A stretch of DNA of 64,000 nt from positions 2,914,001 to 2,978,000 of the forward strand of contig OZ242302.1 in the NCBI GenBank assembly GCA_965208025.1. The letters run 5' to 3'. Below, piece after piece: positions 1 through 9,636 of the stretch. The stretch is from Bin80 sp965208025. Its GTDB lineage: Bacteria; Bacteroidota; Rhodothermia; Rhodothermales; Bin80. The first letter of the stretch is position 1; the number at the start of each line of letters is the position of its first letter. The notes beneath the pieces are model-generated. The model saw nothing but the letters and a program-made list of their open reading frames with translations, was not told where the DNA came from and did not search any database. Both the position numbers and the translations under genes were made by a program.

Positions 1-696
1 ACCTGCTTCATCCAGATCAATGATCTTTTGAGGCAGGCAAATAATGGGGTTCCGGAACAGTGAGACTTCCAGTCCTGCTTCAATACCATCAAAGAGATCC
101 GCATCCAAGGTGGTGAGGTTATTATCGGACAAGAACAGCGTTTCCAGGCTGGATAGACCGGAAAAAAGATCTGGATCCAGATCGGTGAGAGAGTTTTCAT
201 TGAGCCATAAATCGGTTAAGTTGATCAGTCCATCAAAGAGATCTTCGTCTAAACTACTAGTGAGAGAGATGCTACTTATTTCCAGGGATTCCAGGTTCTT
301 AAGCCCTTCAAAGAGATCCTCATCCAGATCGGTGAGAGGATTCTCGGATAAGTTCAGCGTTTTCAAGTTGATGAGTCCATTGAAAATATTCTCAGGTAAG
401 TTGGTGAGTAAATTCTGGTCAATTCGAAGGAGTTCCAGATTCGTGAGCCCGTCAAAGTCACCGCTCTTGATCGATGTAATACCGTGATCAATTAAGTTAT
501 TGCTCAAGGCCGTAACACTCAATAACTTGTCGGTGGTCATGTCCTCACAAAAGGTAGTAGTCGCAGCTACAATCGCATACATTACTCGTGGAGTTCGACT
601 GCAAATGTCAACTGGCTGCGCTGAGACATTCAGAACAAGGAAAATCAGAAATATACTGACTATGGCACCTTGCCATGAGGTAGACCACACTCGCAT
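1..696 (-). CDS. Leucine-rich repeat secreted protein, N-terminal part (runs off window)
   Basis: Reading the minus strand from the ATG at 696 gives 232 codons with no stop before the window edge. Residues about 8-28 form a hydrophobic signal peptide ending in VSAQ, so export is likely. From about residue 70 there are 23-24-residue leucine-rich repeats of the form LFDGLxNLxxLxLxxNxLTxLDxD; about six units are visible and the last is still incomplete. LRR proteins of this type are usually surface or secreted binding proteins; the ligand cannot be told. The next in-frame stop upstream is at about 763-765, so the ATG at 696 is the natural start. An IS21 element ends only about 64 bases upstream and may carry or disrupt the promoter. 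The C-terminus, and any sorting domain, lie outside the window. Confidence 0.85.
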   Translation of the reverse strand, partial: MRVWSTSWQGAIVSIFLIFLVLNVSAQPVDICSRTPRVMYAIVAATTTFCEDMTTDKLLSVTALSNNLIDHGITSIKSGDFDGLTNLELLRIDQNLLTNLPENIFNGLINLKTLNLSENPLTDLDEDLFEGLKNLESLEISSISLTSSLDEDLFDGLINLTDLWLNENSLTDLDPDLFSGLSSLETLFLSDNNLTTLDADLFDGIEAGLEVSLFRNPIICLPQKIIDLDEAG

Positions 697-759
697 GAGT
701 CTGAGTGGATGTAGTCCGCTCCCAAACGGAAGAGAATCGAAAAAAGTTAAATCACAAGA

Positions 760-811
760 TGTTCAACGACAATACAAATTACGGTCGACGACAAAACTTT
801 TTACGGTTCAA
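760..811. repeat. Left terminal repeat of IS21 element
   Basis: This is the terminal inverted repeat partner of 3330-3381. It contains one degenerate and one good copy of CGACAAAACTTTTTAC. The sub-repeats are presumed transposase-binding sites, as in other IS21 elements. Confidence 0.8.
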
Positions 812-998
812 GAAATCCAAAGTTTAACCATGGAGGAGCACATTTCATTGAGGCGGAGCAGCGAGCTGCGACGCCTCAATGAAGATGGTAATTTCCACGA
901 TTTGGTCCATGTCTGATCTCTCTGTTGGCCTGCTGGACACGGACAACAGCAGGCAGATTCACTTTTAATTGTGTTCCAAGGGTTCATGTGTTGATTGG

Positions 999-1796
999 TT
1001 AGGAAGTGGGAGATTCAGGTCCTTCGCTCGCGTTTTCTTGTCGCCGTTGGGCTACTTCTAACCGATAACTCGGCAGATGAAGCTCTAAGACCACACAATG
1101 ATGCACCAATCGGTCCACGGCGGCGGTTGCGTGCATTGGATCATAAAAGATGCTCTCCCATTGCGAGAAGGGCAGGTGGCTGGTCAGGAGCACGCTCTTG
1201 CGCTCATAGCACGCAGCCAAAAACTGGAACAGGGCTTCCATCTCTTCCCGACTATGCTTCACATAACCCAGTCCATCAATGAGAATCCCATCAAAGCGTA
1301 GCAACTGCTGAATGAAGGGTTGGAGTCCTTGCTCCTGTTTTGCACGAAGTAACGCGTCAACCAGCGCATCCGAGGGGTAAAAGATCAATCGCCGTCCCAG
1401 ATAAATCAATTCTTGCCCCAGTGCGCACATCAGATGCGTCTTTCCGCTCCCCGTAGGGCCCAGCACCAGCACATTCTCGTTCCGATCCAGAAAGCCACCT
1501 TCCAGTAGCCTGCGCAACTGATGATCCAGCTTCAACGGTAACCGCGTTCGCTCAAACGAAGCCAACGTTTTGGATAAGGGCAGCTGAGAAGCCCGTAGAG
1601 CGCGCTGAATACGGTTGTGAGTACGTGATTGCTGTTCCTGCTCAATCAACGTCAGCAAAAAGTGCTCAAAACTCATAGATTCACGACGGGCAAGGTCTGC
1701 CGCTTCATGGAGCGCCATGCGAATGCCCGGCATCCGTAACGACCGGAGTCCACGTTCAATCCCTCGCTCCAAGTCCTTTGAGGATTTGTTGTTCAT
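999..1796 (-). CDS. istB: IstB-like ATP-binding transposition helper
   Basis: AAA+ helper ATPase of an IS21-family element; it regulates the IstA transposase and target choice. The Walker A motif GPTGSGKT lies about 115 residues in, followed by the Walker B-like ILIDGLGYV; the N-terminal IstB region (LPLKLDHQLRRLLEGGF) precedes them. I chose the ATG at 1796 because it overlaps the istA stop as ATGA; a longer reading frame extends 11 codons upstream but lies inside istA. At about 265 residues the length is normal for IstB. It appears intact. Confidence 0.92.
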   Translation of the reverse strand: MNNKSSKDLERGIERGLRSLRMPGIRMALHEAADLARRESMSFEHFLLTLIEQEQQSRTHNRIQRALRASQLPLSKTLASFERTRLPLKLDHQLRRLLEGGFLDRNENVLVLGPTGSGKTHLMCALGQELIYLGRRLIFYPSDALVDALLRAKQEQGLQPFIQQLLRFDGILIDGLGYVKHSREEMEALFQFLAACYERKSVLLTSHLPFSQWESIFYDPMHATAAVDRLVHHCVVLELHLPSYRLEVAQRRQENASEGPESPTS

Positions 1797-3253
1797 CTCA
1801 AACCCTCCGTCAAAAGCCCATCGTAACAACCCAGATCCACGGTCGCTTCCGCATCTGGCGCCTGGAGATATGCTTCCACCGCTACAACCGTAATCGGATG
1901 CTGATCTGCAAGCAAATGTGCTAAGGCCGCCTCAACCCCTGATCCACTCTCAGTTGCCGCCAGAAACAAGAGCTTCAAATACACCTTGTCCGATTGAGGA
2001 CTGCCCAGATTGGACGCTTGGAGACAGTCATACGCCCTACGGAAGGTCTGTGTGGGAAAAAGGTCTGCGCGGTAGCGATACCCTGCAAATGCACCCGGCT
2101 TTCGGATTAGACTCCGAATCACATGGCGGTAATGAATGGAATGCGCTCCCTCTCCACAGAGACGCGGCATCTGCTCTTGAAGTCTATGCCGAGACCATAC
2201 CTCGATTCGCTGAGCATACAAGCGAACCTCCACCCATTGTCCAATCAGCGTACTGGGAACCGAATAGTGATTCTTCTTCACCAGAATCGTGCTCCCCTTA
2301 CTGACACGAACCCGCCGTCGTTCACAGGAATCCAGAGGACGGAGCGGTAATGCCTTGAAGAACGCTCGTTCCTCATCCAGTTTCGATTGCCGGTGCGCAT
2401 TCAAGCGGGAGGTGAGTTTTCCCAAAAATCGCTCGTAGGCATCTAAACGCTCAAAGTCACGGTCTCCGCGGAGCGTGAGCGCACTCTGCACCGCATTCTT
2501 GAGGCGGTGATGGCTTTGTTCTACCTTCCCATTCTCGTGTGGACACCGGGGGTGCGTTCGACGAGGTTCTACCCCGTAGTGCACCATCAATGCCGTGTAG
2601 GATCCCGTAAATTCCTCCGAATCACCTCCTCCCCCGTTCTTGACCGCACAACTCATGGAATCCGTTTGATGCGTCTGTGGGACTCCACCAAGTTCCGTCA
2701 CCGCCTTTTCAAATCCTGCCGCCAATGCCACAAAACTCTCGGACTCGCACACCATGACGGACTCCCAATTGGAGTACGTCAACACAAAATGGTACAACAA
2801 ATGCCGGAATCGGACCCCACCAATCGTAATCTCCAACGAATTCATGTACGTAAAGTCCGATTGGGCACATTCCCCAGGGGAATACTCCTGCGCAAAGAAC
2901 ACTTCCTTCGGACGGTGCGCTTTCCATCCCTGTACCCGACGTTGAAACGTTCGCAGTTGCTTCGGCGAAAATTGATTTGGATACGTATCCATCAAGTATT
3001 CAAACAACGCTTTCGCTTCTAAGGTCGGATCCACCTCCAAAAACCCTACACATTCCTTCCATACCCCCGCAAATACATCCACGCGTCGACTTGGCACAGG
3101 GGGCTTTTTCAGTTCGCTCGGGAACTTCCCCGAACGAAGATACTTGCGTGCAGTCGACCCACTCATTGCCGCCTTCGCGGCGGCGGCTTTAACGGTCATC
3201 TTATTCTTGTGTCTAAATTGAAAAACATTTTCTACCTGTTGGTCTGTAATCAT
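1793..3253 (-). CDS. istA: IS21-family transposase IstA
   Basis: DDE transposase. The N-terminus has a helix-turn-helix (MTVKAAAAKAAMSGSTARKYL), the middle an rve integrase core (SDFTYM, then the conserved PHENGKVEQSH region containing the catalytic Glu), and the C-terminus a Mu-transposase-like beta domain (KKNHYSVPSTLIGQ). The ATG at 3253 is preferred because IS21 transposases begin just before this HTH; an upstream in-frame ATG at 3325 adds 24 unconserved-looking residues. The frame is intact, so the element may be active. Confidence 0.92.
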   Translation of the reverse strand: MITDQQVENVFQFRHKNKMTVKAAAAKAAMSGSTARKYLRSGKFPSELKKPPVPSRRVDVFAGVWKECVGFLEVDPTLEAKALFEYLMDTYPNQFSPKQLRTFQRRVQGWKAHRPKEVFFAQEYSPGECAQSDFTYMNSLEITIGGVRFRHLLYHFVLTYSNWESVMVCESESFVALAAGFEKAVTELGGVPQTHQTDSMSCAVKNGGGGDSEEFTGSYTALMVHYGVEPRRTHPRCPHENGKVEQSHHRLKNAVQSALTLRGDRDFERLDAYERFLGKLTSRLNAHRQSKLDEERAFFKALPLRPLDSCERRRVRVSKGSTILVKKNHYSVPSTLIGQWVEVRLYAQRIEVWSRHRLQEQMPRLCGEGAHSIHYRHVIRSLIRKPGAFAGYRYRADLFPTQTFRRAYDCLQASNLGSPQSDKVYLKLLFLAATESGSGVEAALAHLLADQHPITVVAVEAYLQAPDAEATVDLGCYDGLLTEGLR

Positions 3254-3329
3254 TTGCTTGAATCTGTGAATGAAATTCACTGATTCGCGCAAACTATCTT
3301 TAGGATGATCCCAAGATTTAATCACAGCA

Positions 3330-3381
3330 AAAACCGTAAAAAGTTTTGTCGCTGGCAGTAAAAAGTTTTGTCGTTAGACAG
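3330..3381. repeat. Right terminal repeat of IS21 element
   Basis: Two direct copies of GTAAAAAGTTTTGTCG are separated by a few bases. This is the inverted partner of the left end at 760-811. Confidence 0.85.
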
Positions 3382-4176
3382 TCCCAAGGTATTAGTTTCT
3401 GATTATAATGTCAACTACCGTGAGAATCACCTGCCTGAAAATACTGGCGCAGTATTCAATGTTCTCATTTGACTGCAAAACAGTTATCAAGGCTCCCGAG
3501 ATGTGTCAGTCACACCTTACCACAGCCTGTAATGCGTTATATTCTATATGGTTGAATACCATCACAGAGCTAATTACGGTAAAATCCAAGAACTCAAAAC
3601 GATTGGGAGAGGATAAAGGATCTTTGCAATTTTCAGAAATGCGATTCTATTCTTCTTCGGAGGATTCAACCTCTAGCCACAATATTCGCGGTAAAACCGA
3701 TAGAATAAACGATGGAGTAGGAGGGACCCCGTTCAGGGGGTGGATGAGATTACCGCCTCGGCTAGTCTAGACTTATTGTGTTTGGGTGGAATTGATTGCA
3801 AAGCAGTTGGATGTAGATCACAAAGTCATCCCAGCAGATGGGGGATGCGCGGTCAATAAACAAGGATGAGCACGAGCGGGGAAGGGGGTGCGTAGTAAGG
3901 AAGACGGGTTCACAAATTTGAAGACGATGAGAACAACCGTATCTTGGGCAGTGAATTTCACAACTTCCATTGCGAGAGAGCACAACCAATAGAGCAGGTA
4001 TATTTGATCCAACTTAGGATAAGAGGTTATAGGTATAAGACAACTGTTATGCTAGCTCTTAAACAAGGGCTTGCTTGGAAACATTAGGGGATAGGTTTAC
4101 CCTTATTAAAGAATGTAACAAGATTGCAATTAAATTGAAGATATTGGAGATATAAAAATTTTGGCAACCCACGGAT
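3382..4176. other. Intergenic region, no supported gene
   Basis: About 800 bases lie between the IS21 element and the small RHH gene. Open frames here (for example one of 120 codons at 3408-3770) have no recognisable domain, low-complexity composition and no convincing start context. I see no RNA gene. Confidence 0.5.
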
Positions 4177-4386
4177 ATGGAAATGCGTCGAAAGAAAGTA
4201 CACTACCCCCATCGGGTTATGATCTCGGTGAGCGAAAAGACCTACCAAGAACTGGATCGCGTATCGGAGGAAACAGGAGTCTCCCTCTCCAAGGTCGGTC
4301 GACACGCACTCCTCGCTGGACTCAACAAGGCAGAAAGAGAATTGAAACGAACCTATGCCCCAGCGCCAGAGCAGGACACAGACTGA
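4177..4386 (+). CDS. Small ribbon-helix-helix (CopG/Arc-like) protein
   Basis: A 69-residue basic protein whose middle (residues about 14-48, VMISVSEKTYQELDRVSEE... SKVGRHALLAGL) fits the strand-helix-helix pattern of RHH DNA-binding proteins. Such proteins often act as antitoxins or autorepressors. The start may be the ATG at 4177 or the in-frame ATG at 4183; no strong ribosome site precedes either. No toxin gene follows before the converging defence operon, so it is an orphan regulator or the remnant of a module. Target unknown. Confidence 0.6.
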   Translation: MEMRRKKVHYPHRVMISVSEKTYQELDRVSEETGVSLSKVGRHALLAGLNKAERELKRTYAPAPEQDTD

Positions 4387-4617
4387 TCCCTTCCGATCAA
4401 TTCCACTCGCGCAGGAAAATTTTTGCTACCCTCACATGTTCGTATCGGACTCTTCTAATGTAGCATGAGCAGGTTGGGGCCGTCAAGAATGATGCGTACG
4501 TCAATTCAAAGCGCCTGTTGTAGCGGACCTGTACATTGACTGAGTCTATCATTCTCGGGGAGATGGAACAGGAACACGATTATTTCTGCCATCTCACGTC
4601 TTGAACGAAGCGGTCGT

Positions 4618-5085
4618 TCACGATACTGGCGAGTCAGTATCGTCTTCACACTCAATAGCTAACCAGCACAGTAGCTTAACGTCATCTTTTTCAATAGGTG
4701 GGAGAGGATCAGGGGATTGACTTGGTTCCAGGCCTGTTTCCAAGATATGTTCAATGAGTTGACGCGAAAAGTCCAGACTCTTCAACTGATCAGGATCGTC
4801 CTTAGTGTTGAACAACTTTCGTAGATCGTTTTGCTCCCGGCGTGGCCATGGAGACTCCAAAATATCAAGGGCACGTTTTGTATCCTCTGAGCTTAGTTCT
4901 CGGGGCAGATACTCGCGGACAAATTCGGCCACCTGATGATTAATTCGGTCAACCTTAGGTTGCAGGTTTGCGGGGTCCGTTTCAAGCATCCACTGATTCA
5001 AGATGTGAGCCTGGGCCGCATTCCAGAAATCATACACATGCCGATCAAGCTCTTCTGGGAACCAAGTTTTGTTGTTTCCTCGCAT
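4618..5085 (-). pseudogene. C-terminal continuation of the PLD/SNF2 helicase, out of frame
   Basis: This 155-codon frame (FPEELDRHVYDFWNAAQ near its start) has the composition of a helicase tail and overlaps the end of the 999-codon frame in a different phase. Restoring one A to the AAAA run on the minus strand (plus-strand T run at 5067-5070) joins ...IECEETTK to TWFPEELDRH... and yields a continuous protein of about 1126 residues. It is therefore the displaced C-terminus of the upstream gene and not an independent gene. Confidence 0.75.
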
Positions 5086-7997
5086 TCAATGAGGCGCAGA
5101 CAGGTTCCAAGTTCATCAATGATTGAATCGGTTCCATATACGGGCATCCACTCAGAAGTTGCAGGTACGAAGCGCAGGTAGGTTCGTTCATGCTTCGTTT
5201 CATGACCAATCACAGCGCAGAAAAATATACCTCGCTGTTTACCCTTTTGCATACCCGAGCCGACTTTCCACGGCAGCTCTAGAATCTCCTCACTCCGTTC
5301 AGCATGGGCCTTGCGCAGCGTCTGCCGGTATTCTTCGCCCGATTGGGTCGCAGCGACGGTTCCTCCGCGTTCAAAAAGCGAAGCGTCCTCCATCAACAGC
5401 TTTTCAATTTCCTGACGTGTTTCGGTAAAAACTTGATCACCGCGTGTACCTTCTTCTACGGGTGGTGCTACTCCAATACTTGCTGCAGCCATGGCAAGTT
5501 TATTCAGAAGCCTAGATTCAAGATTGAGCAATTCATCCAGACGGTCCGCAGGAAAGATAGTTCGCAGAAATACACGCTTGTGGGGGCTGTTGATTCGGTC
5601 AATGCGACCATGTCGCTGTACCAGACGCATTGGATTCCAGGGCACATCATAGTTGATGATGTGACGACACTGCTGAAGATTTACACCCTCGGCCAGAATA
5701 TCTGTGGTAATCAAGATGTCATAACGGTCAAAGTTGGTTCCAGCTCCTGGCTTCATGGATACGGGAGCAAATCCCATCACGGCTTTGTCCTTAGAGATAT
5801 CGTCAAAACTTTTTGAGCCACTCACAGCTACGAGTCGGTCGCGGTACACTGTCAACTCTGAACGTGCATTGATTTCTTCTTTCAGGAATGTCCATATCCA
5901 CTTAACGGTATCGGCGTAGTAGGAAAAGATTAGGACTTTACGTTTCTGGGCTTCATCAGACGAATTTGCCGCCTCATTCTCCGCCTGTTGGGCAATCTTA
6001 CAGAGTTCATCGGATAGCGCCCTGAGCTTGGTGTCTCCTCTAATGGTGATAGAATTAGCAGAGTCAGCCAAATTTTTCAGCAGAGTTAAATCTCTGGAGA
6101 CATCATCTTCAAGTCGTGTGACATCAAAATCTTGGGCATCTGCAACTTCATCTGGTTTCTGTTCAAGTAGCTCCTCAAAGAGAATTTCGTCATCCCCAGA
6201 AATATCTTGAAGAAATTCCGTCGTTACAACATGTCCTTTTTTGAGAGCATTCAGAAATACTTCATGCTGTTTAACCATCTTTTGAATTGTCTCTCGGAAT
6301 GCATAGCAGGAAGATTCAAATCGTTTGAGCAGACCGGAGCGGAGCAGTCCAATCATGGCGCGGGTATGACCATTCTCATCCTTCAAGGAGGATTCGATTC
6401 GGTACTGATCCGGCAAGTAGCGCGTGAATCGGATGTTCCTCTCTCCATCTGGGTCTAGTGCTTCCTCGAGTTGGTCAAAAAATCCTGGAAGTTGATCGTC
6501 CAGTACATAGCGGACGGTGATCGCCTCAGGTTTGGGAAATTCAATCGCTTTGGAAATTCCATCAAGATCTTTGATGGTGTCACCGGGATAATGCTTCTTG
6601 ATGAACTGGCGCGTTCGTTTGACTGTGGTCGCATCAATGATTGGATAAAGGACATCAGGACTGAGATCGGTAGGATCGGTTCGCATGGCTTCATTGAAGC
6701 GCTCGCGGATGGACAAGATGCCTTGACTCGCTAAGTGGGCATCCTGACGGAGGAAGAAGTTCATGAGATAATATAGATCCCAGAGAGAATTGTTAACGGG
6801 TGTGGCAGTCAGGAGGAGTAGATCTCGTTTTTCACCATAAAGGAGGCGCCGAAGCGCTTCGGCCCGGTTGGGAGTATTTGGATTGCGATAGTTGTGCGCT
6901 TCATCAACGATGATGAGTTGGTACTCATCTAATGGTCTGTGCAAGTGCTTTCCACTGGCATTTGGGCGTTTTTGATCACGCAATTGTTGATCATTAGCCA
7001 ACTGTTCAAAAGAGATGCACTCAATGCCTCGTGAAAAGCGATAATCAGAAAGAAACTGCTTCCATGTACTGTCACGTAACGAGGCAGGGCAGATGAGCAA
7101 CGCACGCTGCCGACGATCGCTGTAGATCTGTAGAATTTCTCCGGCGATGAAAGTTTTCCCGAGGCCAACTTCATCAGCCACAATCACTCCGCCTCTTTCG
7201 CGGATTAGACGTAGTGCACGGGCAACGCCATGTTTTTGAAATGTCGTGAGCGGAAGGTTATCATCTTCACGAATCTCTTGTTCAATTTCCCCGCCGTAGA
7301 GTTGCCAAAGGACACGGAGAAAAATGATCCAAGGGGGTTGGGGTTGGAAGACCACTTCATAAATCTCAGCTAAATCATAAGGCTCTGCTTCTTCCCATAG
7401 ATCATCAAACCATTGCTTACCTTTGAGCACAATAGCTGGATCAAAGCATCCAAGATTTAGCTCTAAGTTCTGGGTGAGACCCGCCCGGGTGAGGTTTGAG
7501 GAGCCTGCAATGATTCCTTCGCCGTCATACGATCTAAGGATATAAGCTTTGGCATGTAGAAAGGCATCGGTGTACCGTCGAACCTGCATGTTTCCACGGC
7601 GAAGTACCGTCGTTAGAGCTTCAAGTGCGGAACGGCTTGAACGGTTGAATGGAAGTTGGTCTCGCTCATCTGTAAGCGTCCTCAGTTGATTATTCCATGC
7701 TGTTTGGATCCGTCGATGCTCACGTTTATCGGGGGCTTCATCTAGTTGTTTTCGGTCGGGGATAGGAAGTCCACTAGGATCCGCTCCAAGCAGTAGACGA
7801 ACATCGGGGATGCCATTTAGATGTTCGGCGATGTATTTGAATCCGGTGGGGCTAAAAAATGCAGTTGCAATTCGTAGCTGACCATCCAAGGTAGATGCGT
7901 AATCTTGACCATCATCAACACTGTCCAATACTTCGGATAGAGCTTGGGCAAGCGTATTTCCGTTCTGGTTATCAATGAAGGTAGATTCTTTATTCAT
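4998..7997 (-). CDS. PLD-nuclease/SNF2-type helicase (frameshifted near the C-terminus)
   Basis: Predicted DNA-acting superfamily 2 helicase with an N-terminal phospholipase-D-type nuclease domain. Visible in order: the PLD motif HAKAYILRSYD followed by GSSNLTRAG (residues about 148-170); the helicase Q-like motif LTTFQKHGVARAL; Walker A ADEVGLGKT; the DEAH box IIVDEAHNYRNP; SAT-like LLLTATPVNN; and helicase C motifs ITTDILAEGVNLQ and VQRHGRIDR. It overlaps the upstream PIN-like gene by 8 bases and is last in a four-gene operon with a methyltransferase, which suggests a restriction-like role (inference). The last about 28 codons are out of frame through a single-base deletion; the true tail continues to 4618. 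That could be a real mutation or an assembly error. Confidence 0.85.
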   Translation of the reverse strand: MNKESTFIDNQNGNTLAQALSEVLDSVDDGQDYASTLDGQLRIATAFFSPTGFKYIAEHLNGIPDVRLLLGADPSGLPIPDRKQLDEAPDKREHRRIQTAWNNQLRTLTDERDQLPFNRSSRSALEALTTVLRRGNMQVRRYTDAFLHAKAYILRSYDGEGIIAGSSNLTRAGLTQNLELNLGCFDPAIVLKGKQWFDDLWEEAEPYDLAEIYEVVFQPQPPWIIFLRVLWQLYGGEIEQEIREDDNLPLTTFQKHGVARALRLIRERGGVIVADEVGLGKTFIAGEILQIYSDRRQRALLICPASLRDSTWKQFLSDYRFSRGIECISFEQLANDQQLRDQKRPNASGKHLHRPLDEYQLIIVDEAHNYRNPNTPNRAEALRRLLYGEKRDLLLLTATPVNNSLWDLYYLMNFFLRQDAHLASQGILSIRERFNEAMRTDPTDLSPDVLYPIIDATTVKRTRQFIKKHYPGDTIKDLDGISKAIEFPKPEAITVRYVLDDQLPGFFDQLEEALDPDGERNIRFTRYLPDQYRIESSLKDENGHTRAMIGLLRSGLLKRFESSCYAFRETIQKMVKQHEVFLNALKKGHVVTTEFLQDISGDDEILFEELLEQKPDEVADAQDFDVTRLEDDVSRDLTLLKNLADSANSITIRGDTKLRALSDELCKIAQQAENEAANSSDEAQKRKVLIFSYYADTVKWIWTFLKEEINARSELTVYRDRLVAVSGSKSFDDISKDKAVMGFAPVSMKPGAGTNFDRYDILITTDILAEGVNLQQCRHIINYDVPWNPMRLVQRHGRIDRINSPHKRVFLRTIFPADRLDELLNLESRLLNKLAMAAASIGVAPPVEEGTRGDQVFTETRQEIEKLLMEDASLFERGGTVAATQSGEEYRQTLRKAHAERSEEILELPWKVGSGMQKGKQRGIFFCAVIGHETKHERTYLRFVPATSEWMPVYGTDSIIDELGTCLRLIECEETTKLGSQKSLIGMCMISGMRPRLTS

Positions 7998-8481
7998 CAG
8001 TAGAGATCATTACAAACTGAGTACCTTCTTGACGGAGCATCTCAAATGGAGTAATGCAAGTTATTTCAAGTTTCTGGCACACTGGGAGTATTTTAATTTT
8101 TCCTTTCCGAGATCTGGATACTTCATGGGTTACTACCTTGAAATCTTTGGACAAAGCATGGTCAATTAAATAGTAGTCAGCGGACGAGAAAAACGTTTCA
8201 ATTTCTGATGGCTTGTAATTTCCATCATTTACGCTGTTTGTGACACGTTTCAGTTGGTCATCGAACTCAGAAGGAGTATCAAGAAAGAACCGCTTATTTG
8301 CTTTTGCCCATGTACTAAGTTGATCTTCCTGACGACAGATTTCCTCATACACTCTTTTTATGCTATGTACTCGGTCCTCTGCATTGGCATGGATCAGCCA
8401 ATCCCAGAACCCAGGATGGAAATCAAAGCTATAATGAAATCGGTGGGCAGAAATAAATACATTAGAATCCAATAGATACAT
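7990..8481 (-). CDS. DUF4411 family PIN-like protein
   Basis: A 163-residue protein beginning MYLLDSNVFISAH, with the early Asp typical of PIN-fold ribonucleases, and a later SSADYYLIDHAL...KVVTHE segment holding the second acidic cluster. This matches the DUF4411 family, thought to be toxin-like RNases. DUF4411 proteins commonly sit beside ImmA/IrrE proteins carrying an XRE-like head, exactly as here: the upstream gene stops 9 bases before it. The downstream helicase starts 8 bases inside its end, so the four genes are probably translationally coupled. It could be a toxin neutralised by the ImmA-type partner, or an effector of the methylase-helicase system. Confidence 0.8.
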   Translation of the reverse strand: MYLLDSNVFISAHRFHYSFDFHPGFWDWLIHANAEDRVHSIKRVYEEICRQEDQLSTWAKANKRFFLDTPSEFDDQLKRVTNSVNDGNYKPSEIETFFSSADYYLIDHALSKDFKVVTHEVSRSRKGKIKILPVCQKLEITCITPFEMLRQEGTQFVMISTDE

Positions 8482-8490
8482 GGATATGGT

Positions 8491-9636
8491 TTACTCCCCC
8501 CAGAGCTTTTTCGCAAATTTATCTAGAGTAGATGTTTTTTGAATACCCAGATAGTAGAATGCGTCTGTAAATAATGTCTGGCCAGAGAGAGTGCTACTCA
8601 CGAGAGCTTCGCTGAATCGTCGTCCCACTCGGGTTTTGAGTGTCGTATGGAAATTACCCCCTCCGCTGGATTGCCTTGGCTTGAGACGGCTCAATTCCGA
8701 CTGATACCTCTCCGAAAAGGCTTTACGTTCAATTACACCGATATCGTACAGACGGCGTAGGATCACGAGCGTACTTACTTTGTAGTAATGTGCCAGCCGT
8801 TTGAATTCATCGGACAGTTCGGCATCATCTCTAAAACTGTCGCGTAGTGACTGGATCGGAACTAATAGTTCTGCCGCCACTTGATTACACCATTTCTCCA
8901 TGACATGGGATGGAAACGAATCGGGGGAGGCATTCGAAAGGCTGGATTCTCCCAACCAGATGTGCGCTAATTCGTGTGCCAAGGTGAAGATCTGTGCGGC
9001 TTTGGTGTCGGTTCCATTGATGAATATTAAGGGCGCGAGTTCGTCTGCTAATGCGAAACCGCGAAATTCCTCAGGATCAAGTTTTCGGTGGGAGTTACTT
9101 CGGACGATACCACTGATCATGACGAGAATACCCAGTTCGTCTGCTTGGTCTACAAAGTAGCGAAGTGCATCAGTCCAGTTCGGTAATTCTCTGCGCAGTT
9201 CTACATCAAAACCTAATTTGGTCCGTATTTCTTTCGCCGTTACTTCAATGTCACTTTCCACTGTAGCAGATCTCACAAAGGGGAGCGGATCCTCACCTTC
9301 GGACAATGCAAAGGATTTATACCAATCTTGGCGTTGCTGACACATATAGATTGTGTCCAAAAGATTGTCACTGGGTTGTGATATTTGTTGATTTCCAACT
9401 GTACGCAAATCCTGAATGGGCATGGGCTCTTCCATCGGCTCTGGCATGAAGAGAGACCCTATAGCGACATGTGTGAACTTGGCAAACTTTTCTGCTTGGC
9501 GAAGTGTAGGCTTCACTGTGCCATTCTTCCAGTCGTCAAACTTGGGGAATCGCTTGCGAAGCTTCTCGGGATCAACTTGGGAGCGTTGACACGCCCACTG
9601 AAGCAGTTCAGGTTTGATATGTACTCTTGGACTCAT
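8491..9636 (-). CDS. XRE-like/ImmA-IrrE family metallopeptidase
   Basis: A 381-residue protein. The N-terminal about 75 residues resemble a divergent XRE DNA-binding head (LRQAEKFAKFTHVAIGSLFMPEP is a hallmark of this family). The central zinc-protease motif HELAHIWLG (HExxH) is intact. ImmA/IrrE proteases typically cleave a repressor or antitoxin upon stress. Its start overlaps the methyltransferase stop by ATGA, and the DUF4411 gene follows directly. Likely role: regulator/antitoxin and sensor of the operon, by analogy to other ImmA-DUF4411 pairs; the substrate is not visible. Confidence 0.88.
   Translation of the reverse strand: MSPRVHIKPELLQWACQRSQVDPEKLRKRFPKFDDWKNGTVKPTLRQAEKFAKFTHVAIGSLFMPEPMEEPMPIQDLRTVGNQQISQPSDNLLDTIYMCQQRQDWYKSFALSEGEDPLPFVRSATVESDIEVTAKEIRTKLGFDVELRRELPNWTDALRYFVDQADELGILVMISGIVRSNSHRKLDPEEFRGFALADELAPLIFINGTDTKAAQIFTLAHELAHIWLGESSLSNASPDSFPSHVMEKWCNQVAAELLVPIQSLRDSFRDDAELSDEFKRLAHYYKVSTLVILRRLYDIGVIERKAFSERYQSELSRLKPRQSSGGGNFHTTLKTRVGRRFSEALVSSTLSGQTLFTDAFYYLGIQKTSTLDKFAKKLWGE

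Larger units (their letters stand above)
760..3381 (-). mobile_element. Complete IS21-family insertion sequence
   Basis: The element is bounded by long imperfect inverted repeats that begin TGTTCAACGAC (left) and, on the opposite strand, TGTCTAACGAC (right). Each end carries two tandem copies of a CGACAAAACTTTTTAC-like motif within about 52 bases, the multiple-repeat end organisation known for IS21 elements. Inside are istA and istB with a 4-base ATGA overlap. I could not find a convincing direct target duplication at the two flanks, so the insertion may be old or the flanks rearranged. Confidence 0.9.

Noticed and set aside
500..916. A 138-codon plus-strand gene
   Set aside because: It runs antisense through the LRR signal-peptide region and across an IS21 end; not protein-like.
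3408..3770. A 120-codon plus-strand gene
   Set aside because: No domain, low-complexity Ser/Thr-rich composition and no start context; probably chance.
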